A DNA stretch of 5,245 bases from Bacteriovoracaceae bacterium UBA1018 (GTDB lineage: Bacteria; Bdellovibrionota; UBA1018): positions 7,044 to 12,288 of the forward strand of contig DBAE01000197.1 in NCBI GenBank assembly GCA_002291495.1. The letters run 5' to 3'. The position numbers and the translations under genes were made by a program. Below are positions 1 to 5,245 of the stretch, piece after piece (position 1 is the stretch's first letter; the number at the start of each line of letters is the position of its first letter). The notes below the pieces were generated by a model. The model was not told the DNA's origin. It made no database searches and saw only the letters and a program-made list of their open reading frames with translations.

Positions 1-173
1 GTCTTCTGGTTTGGTACATCTTAGCTTGTCAGTGTTTGTCGACGTTGGCGGTGGTACGCCGTGAAACTAATTCTTGGAAATGGCCAGCGTTTCTTCTCTT
101 TTATATGACGACTCTCGCCTATGTGAGCTCGTTTATAACGTATCGCGCAGCATTGTGGGCAGGATTGGGCTAA
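1..173 (+). CDS. feoB: FeoB ferrous iron transporter, C-terminal end (partial)
   Basis: This is the 3' end of a gene that begins outside the window, read in the frame whose first full codon is at base 3. The 56 visible residues end at the TAA at 171-173. They contain the strongly FeoB-like stretch QCLSTLAVVRRET, followed by a Trp-rich segment (SWKWPAF) and a final hydrophobic helix (about 29-50, with YMTTLAYVSS). This matches, from family knowledge, the last transmembrane helices of FeoB, the inner-membrane Fe(II) permease with an N-terminal GTPase domain. The GTPase domain and the Gate motifs lie upstream and cannot be checked. The stop codon overlaps the ATG of the next gene (TAATG), and that gene encodes a typical FeoB partner, which supports the call. 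The identity is confident; whether the full protein is intact is unknown. Confidence 0.9.
   Translation, partial: LLVWYILACQCLSTLAVVRRETNSWKWPAFLLFYMTTLAYVSSFITYRAALWAGLG
161..165 (+). promoter_or_regulatory. Ribosome binding site deciding the start of the small Cys-rich gene
   Basis: AGGAT lies 7 bases before the ATG at 173 and inside the end of feoB. Together with the TAATG stop/start overlap it supports initiation at 173 rather than at the TTG (74) or ATG (80) further upstream in the same frame. The upstream starts would overlap the recognisable feoB reading frame by about 100 bases. Confidence 0.6.
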
Positions 174-373
174 TGAACACGGATTGGATCGCATTTCTCA
201 TCGTCGGCATCGCAGGAGTTGTCGTAGCCCGGAAGGTTATGAGCTCCTTTTTTCAGAGCTGGTTAGCGGGGCCTCTGTCACAAACTCTCCTTAAATTAGG
301 CAAAGTAAAATGGGCGATGCGGATCCGTCGTACTCAAAGTGCATCCGCCTGTGGAAACTGCAGTTGCAAATAA
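173..373 (+). CDS. FeoB-associated Cys-rich membrane protein
   Basis: This 66-residue protein has one N-terminal transmembrane helix (about residues 5-19, AFLIVGIAGVVVA), a basic cytoplasmic-type stretch (KLGKVKW, MRIRR) and a C-terminal cysteine cluster, CGNCSCK (Cys60, 63, 65). This layout of a short membrane anchor with a terminal Cys-rich tail is that of the FeoB-associated Cys-rich membrane proteins, which accompany FeoB in many bacteria. The exact role is unsettled; the cysteines could hold or hand over iron or sense redox state. The start is the ATG of the TAATG junction with feoB, so translational coupling to feoB is expected. The frame stays open upstream to a TTG at 74, but that part encodes nothing family-like and is read in another frame as feoB. 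Family assignment rests on layout and neighbourhood. Confidence 0.78.
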   Translation: MNTDWIAFLIVGIAGVVVARKVMSSFFQSWLAGPLSQTLLKLGKVKWAMRIRRTQSASACGNCSCK

Positions 374-397
374 CCTCGAGTTATCGAAAATAGGATA

Positions 398-1879
398 GTG
401 CAATCCAACCTAAGAACTCTCTCTATCCTATCTAGTCTATTGGTGATTGAAGCCCTTCGGGGGGTTCTTGTCCGTGCTGACGACACACTTCCGTATGCAC
501 TGAGAACACAACCTTACTGTGGATATTCAACCGCAACACGTGGAGACATTAGAACGGTCGGGATGGCGGGAGCTACCGTAGGACTGGGTGATACTTTCAT
601 TGCAGCGGGCGACAATCCCGCAGGTCTAGCAATGACACTTAAGACTGGGGATGACAACCTCACTTCAAATCGGATCAAGGATGCCCACGTTCAGGAGTTT
701 GATCGCCCCATCGAAGTCGGAAGTTTTGGAGTCGCATTGGCGCCCTATCCCTGGGGCGTAAGCTTCGGTCGCGTGACCACTTATCGAGAAAGTAACGTTT
801 ATGTCGTGCCAGGCAACACCACTGTAAATACTCCGATCAATGTATCGACTAAAGAGTATCGATTTTCGGCAGCCCGATTTTTTGAGCGCCCAAAGATGTC
901 TCTGGGTGTAGGGATCAGAATGGGCACCATGAATCAAACTTTGGGCGACGGTGAGAGAGCGGCTTATCACAAGAGCCAAGGGGATATTGGTTGGGGAGCA
1001 ACTCTAGGGGCGCAGTGGCGATTACCACGAAGATTTGTTTTGGGAATTAGTTACAGCACTCCAATGAAATACACGGTGGAGTCAGATATTGCGCATCAGG
1101 GAGTGTTTCCTGGTTTTTTTCAAGACGTACAAGTGCCTTACCGTTTCGGAGCAGGGCTAGGGTGGATCCCAAATCGATTTATCCGAATGGATGTTTCGAC
1201 CTTCCTGGTGGGTCCCACTCAAAACACCGCACTCTTGCGCGATCAATCTCGACTAGTGGGCACCGAATTTACAGTGCATCCTCGCGCAGGTATCGCTTAC
1301 GTATTTATGGATTTTGATGAGCTACGTGGAACTGCATTTGCGGGTTCTTACTATGAAGCTTCGCGTATTCGAGGATATCGAGATCGAATTCACGCGACCG
1401 GGGGGATTGAACTGAAAGTTTGGTTAGTGAACTTCGGTTTTGGTATGGATCGGGCCAAGCATTATGAGAATGTTTTAGTTTCAATTGGAATTGATCCATT
1501 TAAGCTCATGCGTAAGTTGGATATTATCCCGACTACAGATTTTGAACCTCGCGGTGGATTTTTTCCGAAACCCGATATGCTGTCTGAAGTGGGCTTGGCT
1601 CGTCCTATGGTCGATGATTGGAAGCCACTTGGGCCTTCGATCAATCCTGTTGATGTAGGACTCAAAATTCCAGAGAAGATCAAAGAAAGAGTCGAAGATG
1701 CGGCAGAGCAAAAGGCGGTAGGCAAAGACATCATCGAAGCGATCGGATCGATTCCTTCAAAAATTGGAAATGAATTTAAGAGTATGAAAAAGGTCGAAGA
1801 AGATATCGCTCGAAAACGAGCTGAGCAGTCTCCTAAACCGACTCCCAAGCCTGCATCCAAACCGAAAAACAAACGGTAG
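398..1879 (+). CDS. FadL/PorV-like outer-membrane beta-barrel protein with charged C-terminal tail
   Basis: This 493-residue exported protein has a signal peptide at residues 1-27 (hydrophobic LSILSSLLVIEAL, probable cleavage VRA|DDT). Next comes a Gly-rich segment, VGMAGATVGLGDTFIAA, and then the NPAGLAM motif (73-79), typical of FadL/OmpP1 and PorV-type barrels. Residues about 105-366 alternate polar and hydrophobic residues with many aromatics and Gly (for example FVLGISYS, RFGAGLGWI, VNFGFGMD), as expected for membrane strands. The last 125 residues (370-493) do not look like barrel: a predicted charged helix at about 424-477 leads to a Pro/Lys repeat tail ending PKPTPKPASKPKNKR. The GTG start is chosen because it gives a complete signal peptide; no good Shine-Dalgarno is visible (AGGA lies only 2 bases upstream). 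The gene lies 24 bases after the Cys-rich feo gene without a terminator, so it is probably co-transcribed. Substrate unknown; a hydrophobic-compound channel or an iron-linked role are guesses. Confidence 0.75.
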   Translation: MQSNLRTLSILSSLLVIEALRGVLVRADDTLPYALRTQPYCGYSTATRGDIRTVGMAGATVGLGDTFIAAGDNPAGLAMTLKTGDDNLTSNRIKDAHVQEFDRPIEVGSFGVALAPYPWGVSFGRVTTYRESNVYVVPGNTTVNTPINVSTKEYRFSAARFFERPKMSLGVGIRMGTMNQTLGDGERAAYHKSQGDIGWGATLGAQWRLPRRFVLGISYSTPMKYTVESDIAHQGVFPGFFQDVQVPYRFGAGLGWIPNRFIRMDVSTFLVGPTQNTALLRDQSRLVGTEFTVHPRAGIAYVFMDFDELRGTAFAGSYYEASRIRGYRDRIHATGGIELKVWLVNFGFGMDRAKHYENVLVSIGIDPFKLMRKLDIIPTTDFEPRGGFFPKPDMLSEVGLARPMVDDWKPLGPSINPVDVGLKIPEKIKERVEDAAEQKAVGKDIIEAIGSIPSKIGNEFKSMKKVEEDIARKRAEQSPKPTPKPASKPKNKR

Positions 1880-1881
1880 TA

Positions 1882-2301
1882 TTATTTGCCTGGAGACTGA
1901 GTCTCGACGTTCAGAGCAAAACGAGTGAGACCCGCTTGTCGCAAAGTATCCATAAGTCGAACAACGGTCCCATGGGGAGTCGTCTGATCGGCACTAATAA
2001 TGGCGGTTTGATCACCTGCTGTTGCACCGAGTGCGCTGAGACGTTGGCCGAGTACTTCCCAACTCAGCTGTTCCTTGTCCCAGAACACTTCACCTTCTTT
2101 GGTGATCGCAAAATTGAGAGGTGATTTTTCTGCCTGCTCTCCAGATTTAGCCTTAGGCAATTGGACCTTTATGGCCGATTGGTAAATCACTGGGGCAGTC
2201 ATCAAAAAGATGACCAGCAGAACGAGCACCACATCCACTAGGGGAGTGACATTAATTCCTGAAATGACTTCGTCGTCTGATCCACCAAAGCTACCGGCCA
2301 T
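1882..2301 (-). CDS. exbD: ExbD/TolR family energy-transduction protein
   Basis: This 139-residue inner-membrane protein has a short cytoplasmic N-terminus and one transmembrane helix (about 20-38). The signature is INVTPLVDVVLVLLVIFLMT, with the proton-pathway aspartate at Asp23, equivalent to ExbD Asp25 and TolR Asp23. A periplasmic domain follows (about 62-134) with the usual ISADQTTPHGTVVRLMDTL element. With ExbB it forms the proton-driven motor that energises TonB or a TonB/TolA-like partner. The start has a good Shine-Dalgarno AAGGA (2308-2312 on the + strand, 6 bases away). It follows exbB after 16 bases, so the two form an operon. The stop codon is 2 bases from that of the convergent barrel gene. 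ExbD versus TolR cannot be settled by sequence reading. No tolA, tolB, pal or tonB is adjacent, so exbD is the safer label. Confidence 0.88.
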   Translation of the reverse strand: MAGSFGGSDDEVISGINVTPLVDVVLVLLVIFLMTAPVIYQSAIKVQLPKAKSGEQAEKSPLNFAITKEGEVFWDKEQLSWEVLGQRLSALGATAGDQTAIISADQTTPHGTVVRLMDTLRQAGLTRFALNVETQSPGK

Positions 2302-2307
2302 AAGTTA

Positions 2308-2312
2308 TCCTT
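2308..2312 (-). promoter_or_regulatory. Ribosome binding site of exbD
   Basis: AAGGA on the minus strand, 6 bases before the exbD ATG, fills much of the 16-base gap after the exbB stop. It shows exbD has its own initiation signal within the exbB-exbD transcript. Confidence 0.6.
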
Positions 2313-2317
2313 GAGTG

Positions 2318-2968
2318 TTACTTAGACATTTGTCCGATGAGGAAGCTCTTTGTCGCTTCAGCTTCGGAGAGCGCTGCCTTGGTTTTTCTTTGGAAAAGAT
2401 TAAATGCAACGACTGCTGGAATAGCTACTAAGATTCCGACTGCGGTCGCGATGAGAGCCTCTGATATACCAGCTGTTACACCTTGGACTCCATTGGCATC
2501 CTGTTTAGACAAATCATGGAAAGCTTTGATAATTCCCAACACAGTTCCAAACAGTCCTACGAAAGGTGCATTGTTGCCAATTGTAGCTAAGGTCGAGAGA
2601 TTTTTTTCCCATTGCACGCGAGCCCGAATCACTCCGTCCATGGCGACTTCTGTGAGCACATCAGGTGAGAGCTTGCCAGTGCTTCTCATAGAAAGGATCG
2701 ATGCTGCCATCTCAGCCTCAAGGTCAGGTGAACGGTTGGTTTGTTCCTGAACTCGGCTACGAGCGGCTCTGAGTGCTTCTTCCCAGTTACCGCCTTGAGC
2801 TGCAGAACGAAGGTAGCCACGAAATTCGTGAAGTCCTTTCGAGGCATCGCGATAAAACTTCATTCGTTCGAGCATCAAAGACACCGAAACGATGGAAAGA
2901 ATCATGAGAAGATAAAGAACCCATTCGGCCCCTACCAACGACATTCCAAGAAAAATGTTTTGTAGCAT
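2318..2968 (-). CDS. exbB: ExbB/TolQ/MotA-family proton channel protein
   Basis: This 216-residue inner-membrane protein has three transmembrane segments: about 14-34, 127-148 and 168-192. The large cytoplasmic loop between the first two is the family pattern. TM2 carries ATIGNNAPFVGLFGTVLGI and TM3 carries GISEALIATAVGILVAIPA, the most conserved parts of ExbB/TolQ. Thr142 and Thr175 match the polar residues lining the proton path (ExbB Thr148 and Thr181 in E. coli), and Glu170 matches the conserved TM3 glutamate. It assembles with ExbD to use the proton motive force. The ATG at 2968 has no clear Shine-Dalgarno (preceded by TTAAAAA). An in-frame ATG at codon 9 is preceded by TTGG and is a possible alternative. 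It is the first gene of the exbB-exbD operon and is divergent from kamA. exbB rather than tolQ is chosen because no Tol-Pal genes are adjacent. Confidence 0.9.
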   Translation of the reverse strand: MLQNIFLGMSLVGAEWVLYLLMILSIVSVSLMLERMKFYRDASKGLHEFRGYLRSAAQGGNWEEALRAARSRVQEQTNRSPDLEAEMAASILSMRSTGKLSPDVLTEVAMDGVIRARVQWEKNLSTLATIGNNAPFVGLFGTVLGIIKAFHDLSKQDANGVQGVTAGISEALIATAVGILVAIPAVVAFNLFQRKTKAALSEAEATKSFLIGQMSK

Positions 2969-3119
2969 TTTTTAAGGGTACACTAAGAAACTCACTTCGC
3001 ACTAGGTTCTGATTAAAATCTTAGATTGAATTTATTGACTCGGCGTATCAACGAGGCGTTTACTTAAAGTTTCATTTCTGGCAGGATTCTAGTACGAAAG
3101 TTATCGAGGGGATTTAGTT
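2969..3119. promoter_or_regulatory. Divergent intergenic region between exbB and kamA
   Basis: These 151 AT-leaning bases must carry the promoters for both the exbB-exbD operon and kamA. On the + strand the best sigma70-like pair is TTGACT (3035-3040) and TTTACT (3059-3064), 18 bases apart, which is weak. On the minus strand a TTTAAT hexamer (3018-3013) has no convincing -35 partner. I see no clear Fur box, riboswitch or long inverted repeat. Confidence 0.35.
3106..3112 (+). promoter_or_regulatory. Ribosome binding site of kamA
   Basis: GAGGGGA ends 7 bases before the ATG at 3120. It is one of the best Shine-Dalgarno sequences in the window and fixes the kamA start. Confidence 0.65.
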
Positions 3120-4271
3120 ATGGCATTTGAAATTGTAACCAAGAATACCGTTCGTGACCGCTTTAAGAGTCCAGAACGTCCAGCTATTTGGAAAGAAGCT
3201 GAGGAAAAAGACTGGAATAACTGGGTTTGGCAGCAACAAAAGCGCATCAAATCCATGGAGATTCTTGAAAAGGTGATCAACGTCACTCAAGAAGAGCGTG
3301 ACGCTTTTGCCCAGTCGCACGAACAATTTAATATGGGAATCACGCCCTATTATGCTTCGTTAATTGATCCGAATGATCCTAACTGTCCAATCCGCTTGCA
3401 GTCGGTTCCTAAAAAAGGCGAACTTAATATTTTGCCTACCGATCTCCATGATCCGCTCGGTGAAGAGAAAGACATGCCGGTACCTGGCATCACTCATCGT
3501 TACCCTGACCGCGTGCTCTTCTATACGACGCACAATTGCCCAGTCTATTGCCGACACTGCACACGAAAGAGAAAAGTTTCAGATCCCTCGAGTTCTGCAG
3601 CAAACAAGCAGCTTGAAGAAGGCTTAGCTTATATCGAAGCTCATAAAGAGATTCGAGACGTAGTGATCTCAGGTGGAGATCCGCTTTCTAACTCGGATGA
3701 TCGCCTAGAGTATATTTTGTCACGTCTACGTGCGATGGATCACATTCAAGTGTTCCGAATCGGCACGCGTAACTTAGTTACGCTTCCTCAGCGTATTACT
3801 CCTGCGTTCGCAGCTATGGTTAAGAAGTATCACCCTGTTTTTGTGCACACTCATTTCAATCATCCGAAAGAGTGTACTCAAGAAGCTTTTGATGCGTGCG
3901 CACGCCTTGCAGATGCAGGTTGTGTGATTAATAATCAGATGGTTTTGCTGAAGGGTGTGAATGATAACGCCAAAACTGTGATGGAACTGAATCACAAGCT
4001 ATTGATGATGAGAGTACGTCCGTACTACATTTTTCAATGCGATCAGTCTGAAGGCATTAGCCATTTCAGGACTCCAGTGGATACCGGCCTCGAAATTATC
4101 GAAAAACTTCGTGGCTGGACGAGTGGTATGGCTGTACCTCACTATGTCATCGACGGTCCGGGCGGCGGAGGTAAGATCCCGGTTCTGCCTAACTACGTCA
4201 AAGGACGTGAAGGTAAGAAGTGGATTTTACGGAACTACAAAGGCGAAGAATATACTTACGTCGAGCCGTAA
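3120..4271 (+). CDS. kamA: Lysine 2,3-aminomutase (radical SAM, PLP-dependent)
   Basis: This 383-residue cytoplasmic enzyme is predicted to convert L-lysine to beta-lysine. The N-terminal part has the family's Trp-rich WNNWVWQQQKRI (32-43). The radical SAM cluster motif is Cys140-x3-Cys144-x2-Cys147 (CPVYCRHC), followed by SGGDPL (184-189). PGGGGK (347-352) holds Lys352, the expected PLP Schiff-base lysine. Asp308 and Asp345 align with the clostridial Asp293 and Asp330 that bind the substrate side-chain amino group. In glutamate 2,3-aminomutases these are replaced, so lysine is the likely substrate. The protein stops at YTYVEP, about 30 residues short of the clostridial enzyme, and lacks its zinc-binding cysteines. 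Beta-lysine may serve as a compatible solute or for EF-P modification; no ablB, epmA or efp gene is adjacent. The start has a strong Shine-Dalgarno. The stop abuts the start of the lipoprotein gene. Confidence 0.93.
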   Translation: MAFEIVTKNTVRDRFKSPERPAIWKEAEEKDWNNWVWQQQKRIKSMEILEKVINVTQEERDAFAQSHEQFNMGITPYYASLIDPNDPNCPIRLQSVPKKGELNILPTDLHDPLGEEKDMPVPGITHRYPDRVLFYTTHNCPVYCRHCTRKRKVSDPSSSAANKQLEEGLAYIEAHKEIRDVVISGGDPLSNSDDRLEYILSRLRAMDHIQVFRIGTRNLVTLPQRITPAFAAMVKKYHPVFVHTHFNHPKECTQEAFDACARLADAGCVINNQMVLLKGVNDNAKTVMELNHKLLMMRVRPYYIFQCDQSEGISHFRTPVDTGLEIIEKLRGWTSGMAVPHYVIDGPGGGGKIPVLPNYVKGREGKKWILRNYKGEEYTYVEP

Positions 4272-4805
4272 ATGAGACGGATGAATAGACTTTCTATTCG
4301 AGACAGTATTGAGCGCTTGAGATCTGATAAGATCTTAGGCGCTCTTTTTTTTATTCCTCTCGTGTTGAGTCTCAGTTCTGTAGTGAGCTGTTCAACCTTG
4401 CCTAAGAAAAAGTTTAAAAGGTACTCCTTTCCGAAAAACGCCTTTATCGGAGAGCCGCCCCGACCTTATGAGGTTTTGGGGCAGGTCCGAACCAAGATCG
4501 ATTTTTCTTCGATGGACGACAAACGTGATGAAGCCACGCTCTGTCGTAACTACTTTAATCAGGCAGTTAATGACCTAGTTAAGCGTGCTAAAGATCAAGG
4601 CGGCGACGCCGTGATGGATGTCAAAAGCGTCGTGTTTTTGCTCGACGGCAAGACGGAGCTCCACCCTCAAGCGGAATGTTCCGACGACGGCGAAGAAGGA
4701 CAAGTTTTAACTCAAGGGACTGCGATAAAATGGACAAAACCTCGATCGGGCGTTGCTCCAATGCGTGAAGAAGAAATCGATTCTTCTACTCAAGACTCAG
4801 ATTAA
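4272..4805 (+). CDS. Probable lipoprotein with a YbjQ/RcsF-like pattern
   Basis: This 177-residue protein has an N-terminal basic stretch, a hydrophobic segment (21-36) and a plausible lipobox VVSC with Cys40; Ser at +2 would suit outer-membrane sorting. After a basic linker (KKKFKR, 46-50 region) comes a compact domain (about 64-153): PYEVLGQVR, a helix with LVKRAKDQGGDAVMDVKSV, then QVLTQGTAIKW. That order (LGxV, helix, A/GGDAV, terminal GTAxK) resembles YbjQ or RcsF-like envelope domains. I base this on pattern, not alignment. Cys91 and Cys136 could form a disulfide. The tail is acidic. The ATG directly follows the kamA TAA (TAAATG), suggesting coupling; ATG 4281 and TTG 4317 are alternative starts, the last giving the most compact signal peptide. 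A strong intrinsic terminator lies within codons 14-27, so expression is probably conditional. Function unknown. Confidence 0.72.
   Translation: MRRMNRLSIRDSIERLRSDKILGALFFIPLVLSLSSVVSCSTLPKKKFKRYSFPKNAFIGEPPRPYEVLGQVRTKIDFSSMDDKRDEATLCRNYFNQAVNDLVKRAKDQGGDAVMDVKSVVFLLDGKTELHPQAECSDDGEEGQVLTQGTAIKWTKPRSGVAPMREEEIDSSTQDSD
4311..4352 (+). terminator. Strong Rho-independent terminator inside the lipoprotein gene
   Basis: The left arm GAGCGCTTGAGATCT (4311-4325), loop GATA (4326-4329) and right arm AGATCTTAGGCGCTC (4330-4344) form a 15-bp stem with 13 Watson-Crick pairs and two G-U wobbles. Eight uninterrupted T follow at once (4345-4352). It lies 40 bases after the kamA stop and so serves naturally as the kamA terminator. 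It also sits within codons 14-27 of the next reading frame, where it could act as an attenuator relieved by translating ribosomes. Confidence 0.88.
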
Positions 4806-4815
4806 TTTTTTTCGA

Positions 4816-5223
4816 CTAATTTTTCTCGATTTCGTCGATCGCTTGCTTCTTTGCTTCGACCGACTTTTGAGCCCCTTCGAGTTGTTGATTGATATCATTC
4901 AAATCGACTGTTTGAGGAGCGGCCATCTTAAACTGTTTGAAATCGATCTTACCTTCAGCCAATTGATTCTTAACTGTCGTGGTGAGTAGACGGACATGAT
5001 TAAAATGTTTGAGGTCGGTCGGAGTGATCTCTTTCTGAAGGCGTGTGCTGATGTAGTCTGCTTGAGATTGAGTCAAGTATCCTTTTGCGACCAGCGAGTT
5101 CACAAAGCTCACGATATTAGAAACGGTAGATTGATCGGCAAGCACATGAGAGGGAATCGCCCCGCTCATCAGAACCGTAATCATCGTGGCGTATATGAAA
5201 TTACTCTTTGGACTCTTCATCAT
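4816..5223 (-). CDS. Small secreted helical protein of unknown function
   Basis: This 135-residue protein has a clear signal peptide: MMKSPKSN basic start, hydrophobic core YATMITVLMSGAI, probable cleavage VLA|DQ after residue 29. The mature protein of about 106 residues has no cysteine, is rich in Gln, Lys and Asp, and looks mostly helical. Residues 37-66 (SFVNSLVAKGYLTQSQADYI and following) form a helix-turn-helix-like amphipathic pair of the kind seen at the N-terminus of some envelope proteins. Residues 106-134 (DLNDINQQLEGAQKSVEAKK) form a likely coiled coil. I do not recognise the family. A periplasmic, chaperone-like or scaffold role would be a guess. It converges on the lipoprotein gene with 10 bases between stops and no clear terminator. 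The ATG pair at 5223/5220 has no Shine-Dalgarno; a -10-like TATAAA lies directly before it. Confidence 0.7.
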   Translation of the reverse strand: MMKSPKSNFIYATMITVLMSGAIPSHVLADQSTVSNIVSFVNSLVAKGYLTQSQADYISTRLQKEITPTDLKHFNHVRLLTTTVKNQLAEGKIDFKQFKMAAPQTVDLNDINQQLEGAQKSVEAKKQAIDEIEKN

Positions 5224-5234
5224 TTTTATACCAA
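5224..5234 (-). promoter_or_regulatory. Candidate extended -10 element abutting the start codon
   Basis: On the minus strand TTGGTATAAAA precedes the ATG. TG-G-TATAAA matches an extended -10 (TGnTATAAT) at 8 of 9 positions. Transcription would start close to the first or second ATG, giving a leaderless message. The -35 region is only partly inside the window, so this is weakly supported. Confidence 0.3.
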
Positions 5235-5245
5235 TAGGTCATGGA

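Noticed and set aside
74..172. N-terminal extension of the small Cys-rich gene from a TTG at 74 or ATG at 80
   Set aside because: This stretch reads as the conserved FeoB C-terminus in another frame, and the TAATG junction with an AGGAT site gives a better start at 173.
1462..1872. 136-codon open frame antisense to the end of the barrel gene
   Set aside because: It mirrors the Pro/Lys-rich coding sequence on the other strand, shows no domain or ribosome binding site and would overlap a well-supported gene fully.
1893..1905. Palindrome GAGACT-G-AGTCTC near the convergent junction
   Set aside because: The spacer is one base, so only a short stem could form, no T tract follows on either strand, and it is inside exbD coding sequence.
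2337..2750. 137-codon open frame antisense to exbB
   Set aside because: It is a shadow of the highly conserved exbB gene with no initiation signal or recognisable protein features.
3035..3064. Strong promoter call for kamA (TTGACT and TTTACT)
   Set aside because: The spacing is 18 and the -10 matches only four of six positions, so I keep it only as a weak candidate inside the intergenic entry.
2969..3119. Riboswitch (for example a lysine riboswitch) or Fur box upstream of kamA or exbB
   Set aside because: The region is too short for a lysine riboswitch plus promoter, and no conserved stems or Fur-like 19-base palindrome can be seen.
4769..4787. 7-bp inverted repeat AGAAGAA / TTCTTCT near the end of the lipoprotein gene
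   Set aside because: The stem is all weak pairs apart from two G-C, and the T run lies about 18 bases away, so it is not a convincing terminator in either direction.

Overview
The window looks like a chromosomal stretch from a Gram-negative, diderm bacterium with moderate GC content. It encodes an outer-membrane beta-barrel, an ExbB/ExbD energy-transducing pair, a probable lipoprotein and a secreted periplasmic protein. The mixture of genes would suit a Bdellovibrio-like or other former deltaproteobacterial lineage. That placement is an inference from gene style only, with low confidence. No mobile element, CRISPR array, tRNA or rRNA is visible.

Left block (1-1879, + strand): the window opens inside the last 56 codons of feoB, the inner-membrane ferrous iron permease. 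Its TAA overlaps the ATG of a 66-residue, one-helix, Cys-rich protein of the FeoB-associated type (TAATG junction). After 24 bases comes a 493-residue FadL/PorV-like outer-membrane barrel with an unusual charged, helical, Pro/Lys-rich C-terminal tail. The three genes look like one transcription unit.

Middle block (2968-1882, - strand): exbB and exbD form a two-gene operon. It runs tail-to-tail into the barrel gene with only 2 bases between the stop codons and no terminator between them.

Right block (2969-5245): a 151-base divergent intergenic region separates exbB from kamA, a radical-SAM, PLP-dependent lysine 2,3-aminomutase with all catalytic motifs but without the C-terminal zinc-binding tail of the clostridial enzyme. 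A probable lipoprotein gene starts directly at the kamA stop codon. A near-perfect Rho-independent terminator (15-bp stem, GATA loop, T8) lies inside the first 27 codons of that lipoprotein gene. This is the most striking signal in the window and suggests conditional, possibly translation-coupled, read-through. A convergent gene for a small secreted helical protein closes the window.

The left and middle blocks share a cell-envelope and possible iron-uptake theme (Feo transport, an outer-membrane barrel, ExbBD energisation), but no TonB gene or TonB-dependent receptor is present. I found no clearly new multi-gene system. The best leads are the intragenic terminator and the barrel gene attached to a feo operon.
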